The notes below the pieces were generated by a model. That model was not told the origin of the DNA. It did no database searches and saw only the letters and a list, made by a program, of their open reading frames with translations. From NCBI GenBank assembly GCA_020025055.1, contig JAHHST010000035.1:1-14946 (forward strand): a stretch of DNA of 14,946 nt. The letters are read 5' to 3'. This document shows, one piece after another, positions 1 to 7,408 of this stretch. How positions within the stretch are numbered: the first letter of the stretch is position 1; each line of letters starts with the position of its first letter. Source of the stretch: Longicatena sp. (GTDB lineage: Bacteria > Bacillota_I > Bacilli_A > Erysipelotrichales > Erysipelotrichaceae). A program made the translations under genes and the position numbers.

Positions 1-30
1 AAAGAACCTATAGTAACCTATAGATTCTTT
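1..30 (-). terminator. Intrinsic terminator after glgP
   Basis: A 13-bp inverted repeat (arms 1-13 and 18-30, 4-nt loop) lies 5 nt past the glgP stop. Read as minus-strand RNA, the single imperfect position becomes a G-U wobble, whereas on the plus strand it would be a C-A mismatch, so the hairpin suits leftward transcripts. The U-run would continue past the window edge; only three U are visible. Confidence 0.7.
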
Positions 31-35
31 TTGAT

Positions 36-2450
36 TTATTTAACTTCTACTGGTTGAATATTCCAAATATCTTTTGCATATTCAGATATTGTGCGATCAC
101 TTGAGAAATATCCTGACTGCGCAATATTAACTAAGCACATTCTAGCCCATGCATCTTTATCAAGATAGCGTTTTTCAACATTTTGTTGTGCATATACATA
201 AGCTTCAAAGTCTGCCAATAATAAATATTCATCATTTTTAAACATTAATTCATTATAAATTTGTTTAAAATCATTTGGATTACTTGAGAATGTATTATCC
301 ACAAAACTATTCACTACTTTTTGAATTTCTTGATTTTGATTATATTTTCTCCATACATCATAAGAATTTTCATTTCGAACAAGTTCTACATCATCTGCTC
401 TTAAACCAAAGATTTCTGCATTTTCATATCCAACACGTTCTACAATTTCAACATTTGCACCATCCATAGTTCCTAATGTAATAGCTCCATTCATCATAAA
501 TTTCATGTTTCCTGTACCACTTGCTTCTTTTCCAGCGGTTGAAATTTGTTCTGAAACATCTGCAGCATTCATTAAGATTTCAGCAATTGATACACCATAA
601 TTTGGAATAAATACAACTTTCATATATGGTGAAACATCACTATCGTTATTTACCTTATTCGCAACACAATGAATCAATTTTATAACTTCTTTTGCGAATT
701 TATAAGAAGGAGCTGCCTTTGCAGCAAAGATAAATGTTCTAGGATAAATACGGAAGTTTGGATCTTGTTTCATACGGAAATATAAATGAATAATATTCAT
801 TACATTCAATAATTGACGTTTATAGGCATGTAGACGTTTTGCTTGAACATCAAAAATAGAATTTACATCAATATCAATATTTAATGTATCTTTGATATAT
901 TTTGCCAATATTTTCTTACGTTCCATTTTTACATCCATAAATTTTTTCTGTAAATCTTTATCATCTACATACTTCATCAAATCTTCTAATCTTTCTGGAT
1001 GTTTTTTAAATTCAGGTCCAATTGTATCTTCTAATAATTTTGTTAATTGTGGATTTGAATATAATAACCATCTACGATGTGTAATACCATTTGTTTTATT
1101 ATTAAATTTATTTGGATATAAGCTATTAAATTTGTTCATTACATCTTTAATTAAGATTTGTGTATGCAATGCTGCAACACCATTTACACTATGAGAACCA
1201 ATAATAGCAAGATTTGCCATGTGTACTTGTCCATCTTTAATAATGCAACATTCGTTCATTAAATCACTGCGTCCAAATTCATGAGAACATGCATATTTGA
1301 ATCGACGATCGATTTCTTCAATAATCATATAAATACGTGGTAATAATTCTCTAACGTATTGTACAGGCCATTTTTCTAAGGCTTCACTTAATACAGTATG
1401 GTTTGTATAAGCCATTGTTTCTGTTACGATTTTCCATGCATCATCCCATTCATAACGATAATCGTCTAATAAAATACGCATTAATTCAGGGATACATAAT
1501 ACTGGGTGTGTATCGTTTAATTGGATTGCTGTTTTTTCAGCAAAATTATCTAATGTATTATAAATATTTAAATGTGCTTGAATAATGCTGTTTAATCCTG
1601 CTGCAACAAAGAAATATTGTTGTTTTAAACGTAATAATTTTCCATGTTCTGTAGAATCATCAGGATATACATTACTACATATTTCACGTACTTGGTTTAC
1701 GTATTCATTTAAACTAGCTGCATCACATGCATCATCCGCAACTTCTGCACTCCACAAACGTAAAGTATTTGTTACTTTTGTATCATATCCAACAACAGGA
1801 ACATCATACGGTACAGCCTTAACAACAAAACTAGGTATATGATTTACTACCGTTTTACCATCTTCCCCAATCCACATGTCTACATGTCCACCAAATTTAA
1901 CATTAACTGCATGTTTTGGCTTACGAACTTCCCATACATTTCCTAATGCTAGCCATTGATCGGGAACTTCAACTTGTTCATTGTTTATAATTTTTTGTTT
2001 AAATAACCCATATTCATAACGAATACAGTTACCATTACCTGGTAAATTTAAAGAAGCTAAGGAATCAAGGAAACATGCTGCAAGACGGCCAAGTCCACCA
2101 TTTCCTAATCCAGCATCACTCTCTAAATTTTCTAATTCATTGATATCTAATCCTAATTCAGCAAGTCCCTCTTTTACTAAATCATAGATTCCAAGATTCA
2201 TTAAATTATTTGTTAAAAGACGACCCATTAAGAATTCCATTGAAAAATAATACATTTGCTTACTTTGTTTTTCCGCAACGGTATTTTTACTATCATTCCA
2301 ATGAATACTAGCATAATCTCTAACCATTTCTCCCAAAACCATGTACTTTTCTGTGATATGTGCCTGTTCAATAGAACGGCCGTAGCGTTCGATAATTCTT
2401 CTTTTGAATTCCTCTTGGAATTCTTTTTTGTTTTGAAACTCGTTTATCAT
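36..2450 (-). CDS. glgP: Glycogen/maltodextrin phosphorylase (GT35, PLP-dependent)
   Basis: Cytosolic enzyme that removes glucose-1-phosphate from the non-reducing ends of glycogen or maltodextrin using phosphate. The 804-residue length from the ATG at 2450 is usual for the family. The family signature EASGTGNMKFMMNGA is present, with the pyridoxal-phosphate lysine at about residue 650. Other conserved stretches are SMEFLMGR near residue 70, GNGGLGRLAACFLDS near 116, NDTHP near 312, TNHTV, TNGITHRRW near 453 and RLHAYKRQ near 539. An in-frame TTG at 2495 gives a longer frame, but it has no SD and falls beside the predicted -10. The ATG at 2450 has AAAGGAG 10 nt upstream and gives the usual N-terminus. 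It has its own promoter and terminator. Whether glycogen or maltodextrin is preferred cannot be read from sequence; glgB in the same window favours glycogen. Confidence 0.97.
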   Translation of the reverse strand: MINEFQNKKEFQEEFKRRIIERYGRSIEQAHITEKYMVLGEMVRDYASIHWNDSKNTVAEKQSKQMYYFSMEFLMGRLLTNNLMNLGIYDLVKEGLAELGLDINELENLESDAGLGNGGLGRLAACFLDSLASLNLPGNGNCIRYEYGLFKQKIINNEQVEVPDQWLALGNVWEVRKPKHAVNVKFGGHVDMWIGEDGKTVVNHIPSFVVKAVPYDVPVVGYDTKVTNTLRLWSAEVADDACDAASLNEYVNQVREICSNVYPDDSTEHGKLLRLKQQYFFVAAGLNSIIQAHLNIYNTLDNFAEKTAIQLNDTHPVLCIPELMRILLDDYRYEWDDAWKIVTETMAYTNHTVLSEALEKWPVQYVRELLPRIYMIIEEIDRRFKYACSHEFGRSDLMNECCIIKDGQVHMANLAIIGSHSVNGVAALHTQILIKDVMNKFNSLYPNKFNNKTNGITHRRWLLYSNPQLTKLLEDTIGPEFKKHPERLEDLMKYVDDKDLQKKFMDVKMERKKILAKYIKDTLNIDIDVNSIFDVQAKRLHAYKRQLLNVMNIIHLYFRMKQDPNFRIYPRTFIFAAKAAPSYKFAKEVIKLIHCVANKVNNDSDVSPYMKVVFIPNYGVSIAEILMNAADVSEQISTAGKEASGTGNMKFMMNGAITLGTMDGANVEIVERVGYENAEIFGLRADDVELVRNENSYDVWRKYNQNQEIQKVVNSFVDNTFSSNPNDFKQIYNELMFKNDEYLLLADFEAYVYAQQNVEKRYLDKDAWARMCLVNIAQSGYFSSDRTISEYAKDIWNIQPVEVK

Positions 2451-2460
2451 AAACTCATTT

Positions 2461-2467
2461 CTCCTTT
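2461..2467 (-). promoter_or_regulatory. Ribosome binding site that fixes the glgP start
   Basis: AAAGGAG on the minus strand lies 10 nt before the ATG at 2450. No comparable site precedes the TTG at 2495, so the shorter reading frame is preferred. Confidence 0.75.
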
Positions 2468-2486
2468 CAATCACCTTATCATATTC

Positions 2487-2515
2487 ATGATACAATAATT
2501 AACCATTAAATACAA
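2487..2515 (-). promoter_or_regulatory. Candidate sigma-A promoter of glgP
   Basis: Minus-strand TTGTAT (2510-2515) and TATCAT (2487-2492) are separated by 17 nt. Transcription would begin near 2480, leaving a leader of about 30 nt with the SD inside it. Each box matches consensus at four or five positions, but in AT-rich DNA such pairs also arise by chance. An overlapping TATGAT just downstream is an alternative -10. Confidence 0.4.
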
Positions 2516-2539
2516 ATCTTTAACAGATTTCTATTATTT

Positions 2540-3652
2540 CTAACATCTTGAATTCTTTTCGTCTTCCTCTATAAGTTGCTCTATAAAGGAAACAACACGC
2601 TCTAAATTTCTACCATCTGAACATGCTACATAACGATTTCTAATTTCACATGAATTATTATGCTCACTCTTAATCAGTTTTATAAGTTCTTGTTCACTTT
2701 TCGCAATATTTCCACCCATTAATTCTTCATAATTCACAAAACATCCACGATTTTGTAAATACTCCTCTAAATCTGGTGTATATGCATAGATAGGCTTATT
2801 TAATAAAGAAAAATCAAATACGATAGAAGAAAAATCAGAAATCAAACAATCCGATATACTAAACAATTCATGTAAGATTTCATTACTCATGTTCATTACT
2901 CTAGAAGAATCTTCATACACTTCCTGAGCAAGTAATGGATGACATTTATAAATTATCATATATTGCTCATCAAGGCCATCTAACACCTTTTTTAAATCAA
3001 TATCTACTTTCGATACTCCTTGATAAATATCTCCTCTAAATGTTGGTGCATATAAAATAATCTTTTTATCTTTTAATTGTGGATATTTCGCAAATAATTT
3101 TGACTTTGCTTGACGCATATAATCTTGATTCACAACACAATCAAGTCTTGGCATACCAATTGAAACAACCTGATTTTCGTTCACATGAAATGCTTCACTA
3201 TATGGCTTTCTCCAATATTCCCCATTCGAAATAACATAATCATAATGATTTATTGGATAAGACCTTTCAATAACATTTCCAAACTTTTTAATTGCCCCTG
3301 CAGCATGCCAAACTTGAATGACAATAACTCCACTTCTTTTAAATTTACTAATCACATAGTTGTTATCATTAATAATTACTACTTTAGAAGTATTAATCAC
3401 AAATAACTGTTTAATTGTATTAAGAAAATAACAAAAATTTGTCCACAAATTATTCTTATTGAACTTTGTTAATACACATGATATTTTATAATTCTTATTT
3501 TTTAACTCATCATAAATCATTTTCATGTCCGATTCTAAAACATTACTTTCCAATGATACAAACGCGATTTTACGTTGTTGAATTGGAAACATTCGTACAA
3601 AAAAATTAAAAAAGGACAATACAATATTTAATACAAAAATTTTTAAACCCAT
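2540..3652 (-). CDS. TagB-like CDP-glycerol glycerophosphotransferase
   Basis: A 370-residue member of the CDP-glycerol:poly(glycerophosphate) glycerophosphotransferase family (Glyphos_transf), expected at the inner membrane face. Family landmarks are QVWHAAGAIKKFG (His116), a GMPRLD block near 166, YAPTFRGD near 201, KCHPL (His238) and SDFSSIVFDF near 272. It has WHAAGA where its neighbours have WHGTPLK, and DFSSIVFD for DYSSVFFD. The WHAxGA form resembles the TagB/TarB primase branch, which adds the first glycerol-phosphate to the linkage unit; that role is inferred. Residues 1-22 are hydrophobic and basic and could sit on the membrane. It starts 2 nt after the preceding transferase stop and has only a weak SD (GGCGG), so translation is probably coupled. 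It ends with TAG, and no convincing terminator follows. Confidence 0.88.
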   Translation of the reverse strand: MGLKIFVLNIVLSFFNFFVRMFPIQQRKIAFVSLESNVLESDMKMIYDELKNKNYKISCVLTKFNKNNLWTNFCYFLNTIKQLFVINTSKVVIINDNNYVISKFKRSGVIVIQVWHAAGAIKKFGNVIERSYPINHYDYVISNGEYWRKPYSEAFHVNENQVVSIGMPRLDCVVNQDYMRQAKSKLFAKYPQLKDKKIILYAPTFRGDIYQGVSKVDIDLKKVLDGLDEQYMIIYKCHPLLAQEVYEDSSRVMNMSNEILHELFSISDCLISDFSSIVFDFSLLNKPIYAYTPDLEEYLQNRGCFVNYEELMGGNIAKSEQELIKLIKSEHNNSCEIRNRYVACSDGRNLERVVSFIEQLIEEDEKNSRC

Positions 3653-3654
3653 AT

Positions 3655-4857
3655 TTATTTACCGCCAAACATAATATCAATTACTCGTTTTGATGCATTT
3701 CCATCTTCACGATTATTAAAATACTCATTAAATTTCTTTAATTTTTCATAATCATATTCATCATTTGAAATAGCTTTTAACATATCTTCTTCTTTTTCAT
3801 AAATATTTCCAGGTAAATCTTTATAAATATCAATATAAAAACCACGTAATTCATCCTTATAAGATTCAATATCATACATATAAAAATAAATTGGTCTATT
3901 TAAGATTGCATAATCAAAGAATACACTTGAATAATCCGTAACTAATGCATCAGCAATGATATATAATGAACTAATATCAACATCTGCATCAATTGAATAC
4001 AGGAATCCATCTAAAGAACGATCATGTCCATATTCGTTAATAATCAAATAATGTGGTTTAAACAATAACACATATTCATCCCCAAGAGCTTCTTTCCACT
4101 TATGGAAATCTGCTTCTAATTTAAAAGTATATCCCTTAGTAACATACTGATTATCTCTCCATGTTGGAGCATATAGTAAAACTTTCTTATCAAAAGGAAT
4201 ATGTAAACTACGTTTTATATCATCCACTTCTTCTTTTGTTACATTACTTAATATATCATTTCTAGGATAACCTGTTTCAATTAAACGTTCGCGATTAATC
4301 GCAAAGGCTGATTGGAAAACCTTTGTACAAAAAGCATTTGGTGAAATCATATAATTGTATCTTTCTACATCGATATCATAACTTTTATACATTTCATCTG
4401 CACTCATTTGGCTTCTATAGAAAGTAGTATTCTTATCTACTTGAATATCATGTCCTAGTCGTTTTAATGGTGTTCCATGCCATGTTTGTAGATATATTTG
4501 ATTTTTCTTTTTTGAAATATAGGCAGGCATTTTACAATTAAAAATCCAATACTTTGCTTTTGATAAATAATAGAAATATGGAACACTATAATATTCTATT
4601 ACTTTAGCTCCTGGAATTTCTATATTCTTACTCTTATGATACTTAATTGCCCAAATAAATGTATAATCTTTAAATCGATCATCTTTTCTCATTTCTTCAT
4701 AAATAGCTTTGGGATTATCAGAATATCCTCTACCATGAAATGAAATAAACATGATTACTTTTGAATCTACTGGTACAAGTCTATACAAACAAGTATACAA
4801 TATGTGAATAATTGTACTTATACATTTTTTTATTAATTTTTTAAAATTCATATTCAT
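3655..4857 (-). CDS. TagF-like CDP-glycerol glycerophosphotransferase
   Basis: A 400-residue single-domain glycerophosphotransferase, likely adding glycerol-phosphate from CDP-glycerol to a lipid-linked teichoic acid chain at the cytoplasmic face. Motifs are FHGRGYSDNPKAIYEE near 40, QTWHGTPLKRLGHDIQVD with His127, ETGYPRND near 194, YAPTWRDNQY near 229, FKPHYLI with His269, DYSSVFFDYA from 308, and a C-terminal EDGNASKRVID block. The two histidines match the pair proposed as catalytic in TagF (recalled from the Staphylococcus epidermidis enzyme). Residues 5-28 are hydrophobic and basic, suiting peripheral membrane binding. It follows a terminator, so it probably begins its own unit with the TagB-like gene. 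The ATG at 4857 has only a weak SD; a strong SD and ATG lie upstream in the same frame but are cut off by a TGA (see 4870-4890). It could be a chain polymerase or a dedicated second-step enzyme. Confidence 0.92.
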   Translation of the reverse strand: MNMNFKKLIKKCISTIIHILYTCLYRLVPVDSKVIMFISFHGRGYSDNPKAIYEEMRKDDRFKDYTFIWAIKYHKSKNIEIPGAKVIEYYSVPYFYYLSKAKYWIFNCKMPAYISKKKNQIYLQTWHGTPLKRLGHDIQVDKNTTFYRSQMSADEMYKSYDIDVERYNYMISPNAFCTKVFQSAFAINRERLIETGYPRNDILSNVTKEEVDDIKRSLHIPFDKKVLLYAPTWRDNQYVTKGYTFKLEADFHKWKEALGDEYVLLFKPHYLIINEYGHDRSLDGFLYSIDADVDISSLYIIADALVTDYSSVFFDYAILNRPIYFYMYDIESYKDELRGFYIDIYKDLPGNIYEKEEDMLKAISNDEYDYEKLKKFNEYFNNREDGNASKRVIDIMFGGK

Positions 4858-4869
4858 TATTACCCAATA

Positions 4870-4900
4870 TCAAAACGATATTCCTTTCATATTTCTCCTC
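4870..4900 (-). other. Strong SD plus six-codon minicistron, in frame with the next gene
   Basis: GAGGAG (4895-4900) lies 4 nt before an ATG at 4890, which opens a six-codon frame (MKGISF) ending in TGA at 4870-4872. That ATG is 33 nt, exactly 11 codons, upstream of the 4857 start, so both share one frame with the TGA between them. The 4857 start itself has no good SD. It may be a leader peptide that allows reinitiation 12 nt later, or the trace of a longer N-terminus lost to a nonsense change. Confidence 0.4.
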
Positions 4901-4903
4901 AAT

Positions 4904-4932
4904 ATATTAATACAAATCATTATATATTACAA
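4904..4932 (-). promoter_or_regulatory. Candidate promoter region of the TagF-like/TagB-like unit
   Basis: Two overlapping readings exist on the minus strand. One is TTGTAA (4927-4932), 17 nt, TAATAT (4904-4909); its start near 4897 would fall inside the SD. The other is a perfect TATAAT at 4919-4924 with no recognisable -35, which would leave room for the SD. The region follows a strong terminator, so some promoter is expected here. Confidence 0.35.
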
Positions 4933-4964
4933 CTTTACATGCCTTTGTTTGCCATCAGCATAAT

Positions 4965-5004
4965 AAAAAGAAGTCTTTTCCACACTAGGAAAAAACCTCT
5001 TTTT
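4965..5004 (-). terminator. Intrinsic terminator closing the main teichoic acid operon
   Basis: A 17-bp stem (arms 4965-4981 and 4988-5004) with a 6-nt loop starts 8 nt after the fusion-gene stop. As minus-strand RNA it has 15 Watson-Crick pairs and two G-U pairs, and five A at its base face five U. Read from the plus strand, the two wobbles become mismatches, which points to leftward transcription. Confidence 0.8.
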
Positions 5005-5012
5005 CTATAGTA

Positions 5013-7406
5013 TTAAGAAAATAAAGTTTCAAATTCATGTACTGCTTCTTTGTTGTATTCTGCATAGTCGATTCCCATTGGATGAATCTTTCCATTCATA
5101 AAATCAACTAGACCTTGATAAATTCCTTGATCACTGTTTTCCACTAATGTTCCACCATATTTTTCCATAAATTTCTTTGGTCCTGGAATATCAACTGAGA
5201 ATGTTGCAACATTCAATACATCTGCTTCTGCTAAAACTAATCCAAATCCTTCCGCAAAAGAAGTTAAAACTGAACAATCACACTGTTTTACCAATGGGAA
5301 TGGATTTGATAATGTTTTAACTAAAACTACTTTATCTTTCAATCCTAATTCTTCAACGCATTGCACAATTTGTGAATAATAATCTTTATATGAAGAACCA
5401 CCAACAATAATTAAATTTGTATCTGGATATTTTTTCTGTAATTTTGCAAAAGATTCTAAAAGACGCATTTGTCCTTTTTCTGGAGAGAATCTTCCAACAT
5501 TAATAAATTTCGTATGATTACTATTTAAAATATTGAATAAATGAGATGGACTAGGATAAACGACTGTAATTTCATCTAATGTTAAATCTAATTTAGATTT
5601 TTCTAAAATTGATTGATAATCAATTACATTACGACACACATGAATATTTTCTCTATTTTTTGAAATTTCATAAGTAGGTTCAATCATATCATCTGTAACA
5701 ACAGCTACACGATCATACGTATTATATGCGTATTCAATAGCATCAAATCGTTGATTAGATCGTAAATTGATTTCTTCTTTCATATTCGCATGAACATAGA
5801 TTGCATTTTTGCCCTTAAATTGGCTATATAAATTGATACTCTTAGTTCCATATCCAGTAAAATGAATAATCGAATCAACTCTAGCTCCACCAAATATTCT
5901 TTGTAACTCACATTGATATGCATTTTCCATTTTACGCATATATGATTTTGTGCTAATCCATTTTAAACCATAAATTTTATTTAAAATCTTTTTACAAATA
6001 TTTAAATTCATGATTCCTTTAATAGAATAATAGTTTACAACATCACTAAATTCTCGTAATGTATCTAAATTTTTCTTCACTGCATTCGCATTAAATAGAA
6101 GATAATAATTTTTCTCATTTGTATCTACATTGTTTAACAAGTTTTTCAAAGATGTTGTAATACCATTATTTGCTAAACGACCTGCAAAAATAAATACATT
6201 TTCTTTTTTATTATCTGTGATTTTTCCTTCAACAATGTTCTCTTTATTTCCAAAAAGCACACGTTCCAAAATATGGTTACTTGCATCTTTACAATCATAT
6301 TTACAGAATTCCTCAACTAAACTGCTATCATCATATTCTTTTGGCTTATTAATTTCTTTTAATACTTCATCCATAGTTTCCACAATTGGGAATGGAAGTG
6401 TATCTAATCCTCTATATAAACCTCTTGATGACAAATAATCCTCATGATCATATACATATAAAATAATCTTACTACGTGTATTTAAGAAGTCAAAGAATAC
6501 ACTTGAATAGTCTGTAACTAAAACATCAATTACATTTAAGAACTCATATGTTTCATACTTTTTAGGGAATGGTTTAATTTTCTTATAAATTGAAAAATCT
6601 ACAGAAGAAGATTCAATTGGATGCAGGTTCACATATAAAATTTGATCATCTTTTAAATTATTTTCAAATTCCTCTAAAATATAGTTAATATTTGCCTGCA
6701 CAATTGGATTTGATTTATTACTTAATGTTCCTCTCCATGTTGGCATATATGCAATTACTTTTTTATTATTCAAATGATACTCTTGCTTAATTTGATTTTT
6801 TAATTCATCATCAAAGAAAGCTGTATTTCTTGGATAACCTTCTAATAAATATGTATTTGTACATAGATTATTAATCATATAATCTTCAATCATATGATCT
6901 TTTGTATATTCATTTGGATATAATAAATAATCTGAAGCAACAAAATTCTTTTGTGTATTTCCAATATTATGTAAATCATTATTTATTTTCTTACCTAATG
7001 ATTTTAATGGTGTACCATGCCAGGTATTTAAATACACTTGACCTTCTTTTTTAATAAAAAATGGTAAAAATGTATTATCATTCATTAAATATTTTGCACT
7101 TGCCATTAATTTAAAATAAGCACAAGAATTACTTTTTACAAATTTAACTTTTTGAAGTCCTCTACTTTGATAAAACTGTTGGGCTTCTTCAATTTTTTCT
7201 TTTTGTACTGCCATGTAAATATCGAATGCATCATATTGTGTATCATTTAATAATTCTTTAATTAAATAATACATATTTCCACCAAATTCTTTTCCTTGTT
7301 GTGATTCAAGTAAAATTACATGGTCTTTAATTGATAATTTTTCAACATATTTTAAATATCTACATTTTGCCAAATAATTATTCTTTATTTTTTTTATTAG
7401 TTTCAT
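5013..7406 (-). CDS. Fusion: TagF-like glycerophosphotransferase plus GT4 glycosyltransferase
   Basis: A 797-residue two-domain protein. Residues 1 to about 385 are a glycerophosphotransferase domain: NTWHGTPLKSLG (His130), LEGYPRNTAFF near 188, YMPTWRGT near 220, NLHPIE (His262), TDYSSVFFDF from 298 and SSRGLY near 327. Residues about 400-797 are a GT4 (glycosyl transferases group 1) module: FIFAGRL at 405, FINVGRFSPEKGQMRLLESF from 634, LIIVGG near 665 and SFAEGFGLVLAEA, giving the E-x7-E pair Glu719 and Glu727. The fused form suggests that glycerol-phosphate addition and sugar transfer from a nucleotide-sugar happen in one enzyme, either alternating along the backbone or capping it. The sugar cannot be told. 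The start at 7406 is 2 nt after the previous stop, with AAAGGAG inside the upstream gene, so translation is likely coupled. The frame is intact across the junction, with no sign of a broken pair of genes. Confidence 0.9.
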   Translation of the reverse strand: MKLIKKIKNNYLAKCRYLKYVEKLSIKDHVILLESQQGKEFGGNMYYLIKELLNDTQYDAFDIYMAVQKEKIEEAQQFYQSRGLQKVKFVKSNSCAYFKLMASAKYLMNDNTFLPFFIKKEGQVYLNTWHGTPLKSLGKKINNDLHNIGNTQKNFVASDYLLYPNEYTKDHMIEDYMINNLCTNTYLLEGYPRNTAFFDDELKNQIKQEYHLNNKKVIAYMPTWRGTLSNKSNPIVQANINYILEEFENNLKDDQILYVNLHPIESSSVDFSIYKKIKPFPKKYETYEFLNVIDVLVTDYSSVFFDFLNTRSKIILYVYDHEDYLSSRGLYRGLDTLPFPIVETMDEVLKEINKPKEYDDSSLVEEFCKYDCKDASNHILERVLFGNKENIVEGKITDNKKENVFIFAGRLANNGITTSLKNLLNNVDTNEKNYYLLFNANAVKKNLDTLREFSDVVNYYSIKGIMNLNICKKILNKIYGLKWISTKSYMRKMENAYQCELQRIFGGARVDSIIHFTGYGTKSINLYSQFKGKNAIYVHANMKEEINLRSNQRFDAIEYAYNTYDRVAVVTDDMIEPTYEISKNRENIHVCRNVIDYQSILEKSKLDLTLDEITVVYPSPSHLFNILNSNHTKFINVGRFSPEKGQMRLLESFAKLQKKYPDTNLIIVGGSSYKDYYSQIVQCVEELGLKDKVVLVKTLSNPFPLVKQCDCSVLTSFAEGFGLVLAEADVLNVATFSVDIPGPKKFMEKYGGTLVENSDQGIYQGLVDFMNGKIHPMGIDYAEYNKEAVHEFETLFS

Positions 7407-7408
7407 GA

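Noticed and set aside
892..1194. Plus-strand open frames, also at 275-469, 1403-1585, 1585-1842, 2256-2498, 3185-3406, 6130-6438, 9810-10028, 11066-11296 and 13040-13327
   Set aside because: All lie opposite confidently identified genes, show no recognisable domain or motif, and have composition typical of the antisense of AT-rich coding DNA.
2514..2530. Possible terminator after the TagB-like gene
   Set aside because: Only a 6-bp AT-rich stem without a following U-run, and it overlaps the candidate -35 of glgP. Read-through into glgP is as likely.
4870..4872. TGA read as tryptophan (alternative genetic code), which would join the 4890 start to the gene
   Set aside because: All tryptophans in the ten genes are read from TGG without needing TGA, and the acyltransferase ends at a natural TGA. 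The standard code explains everything else.
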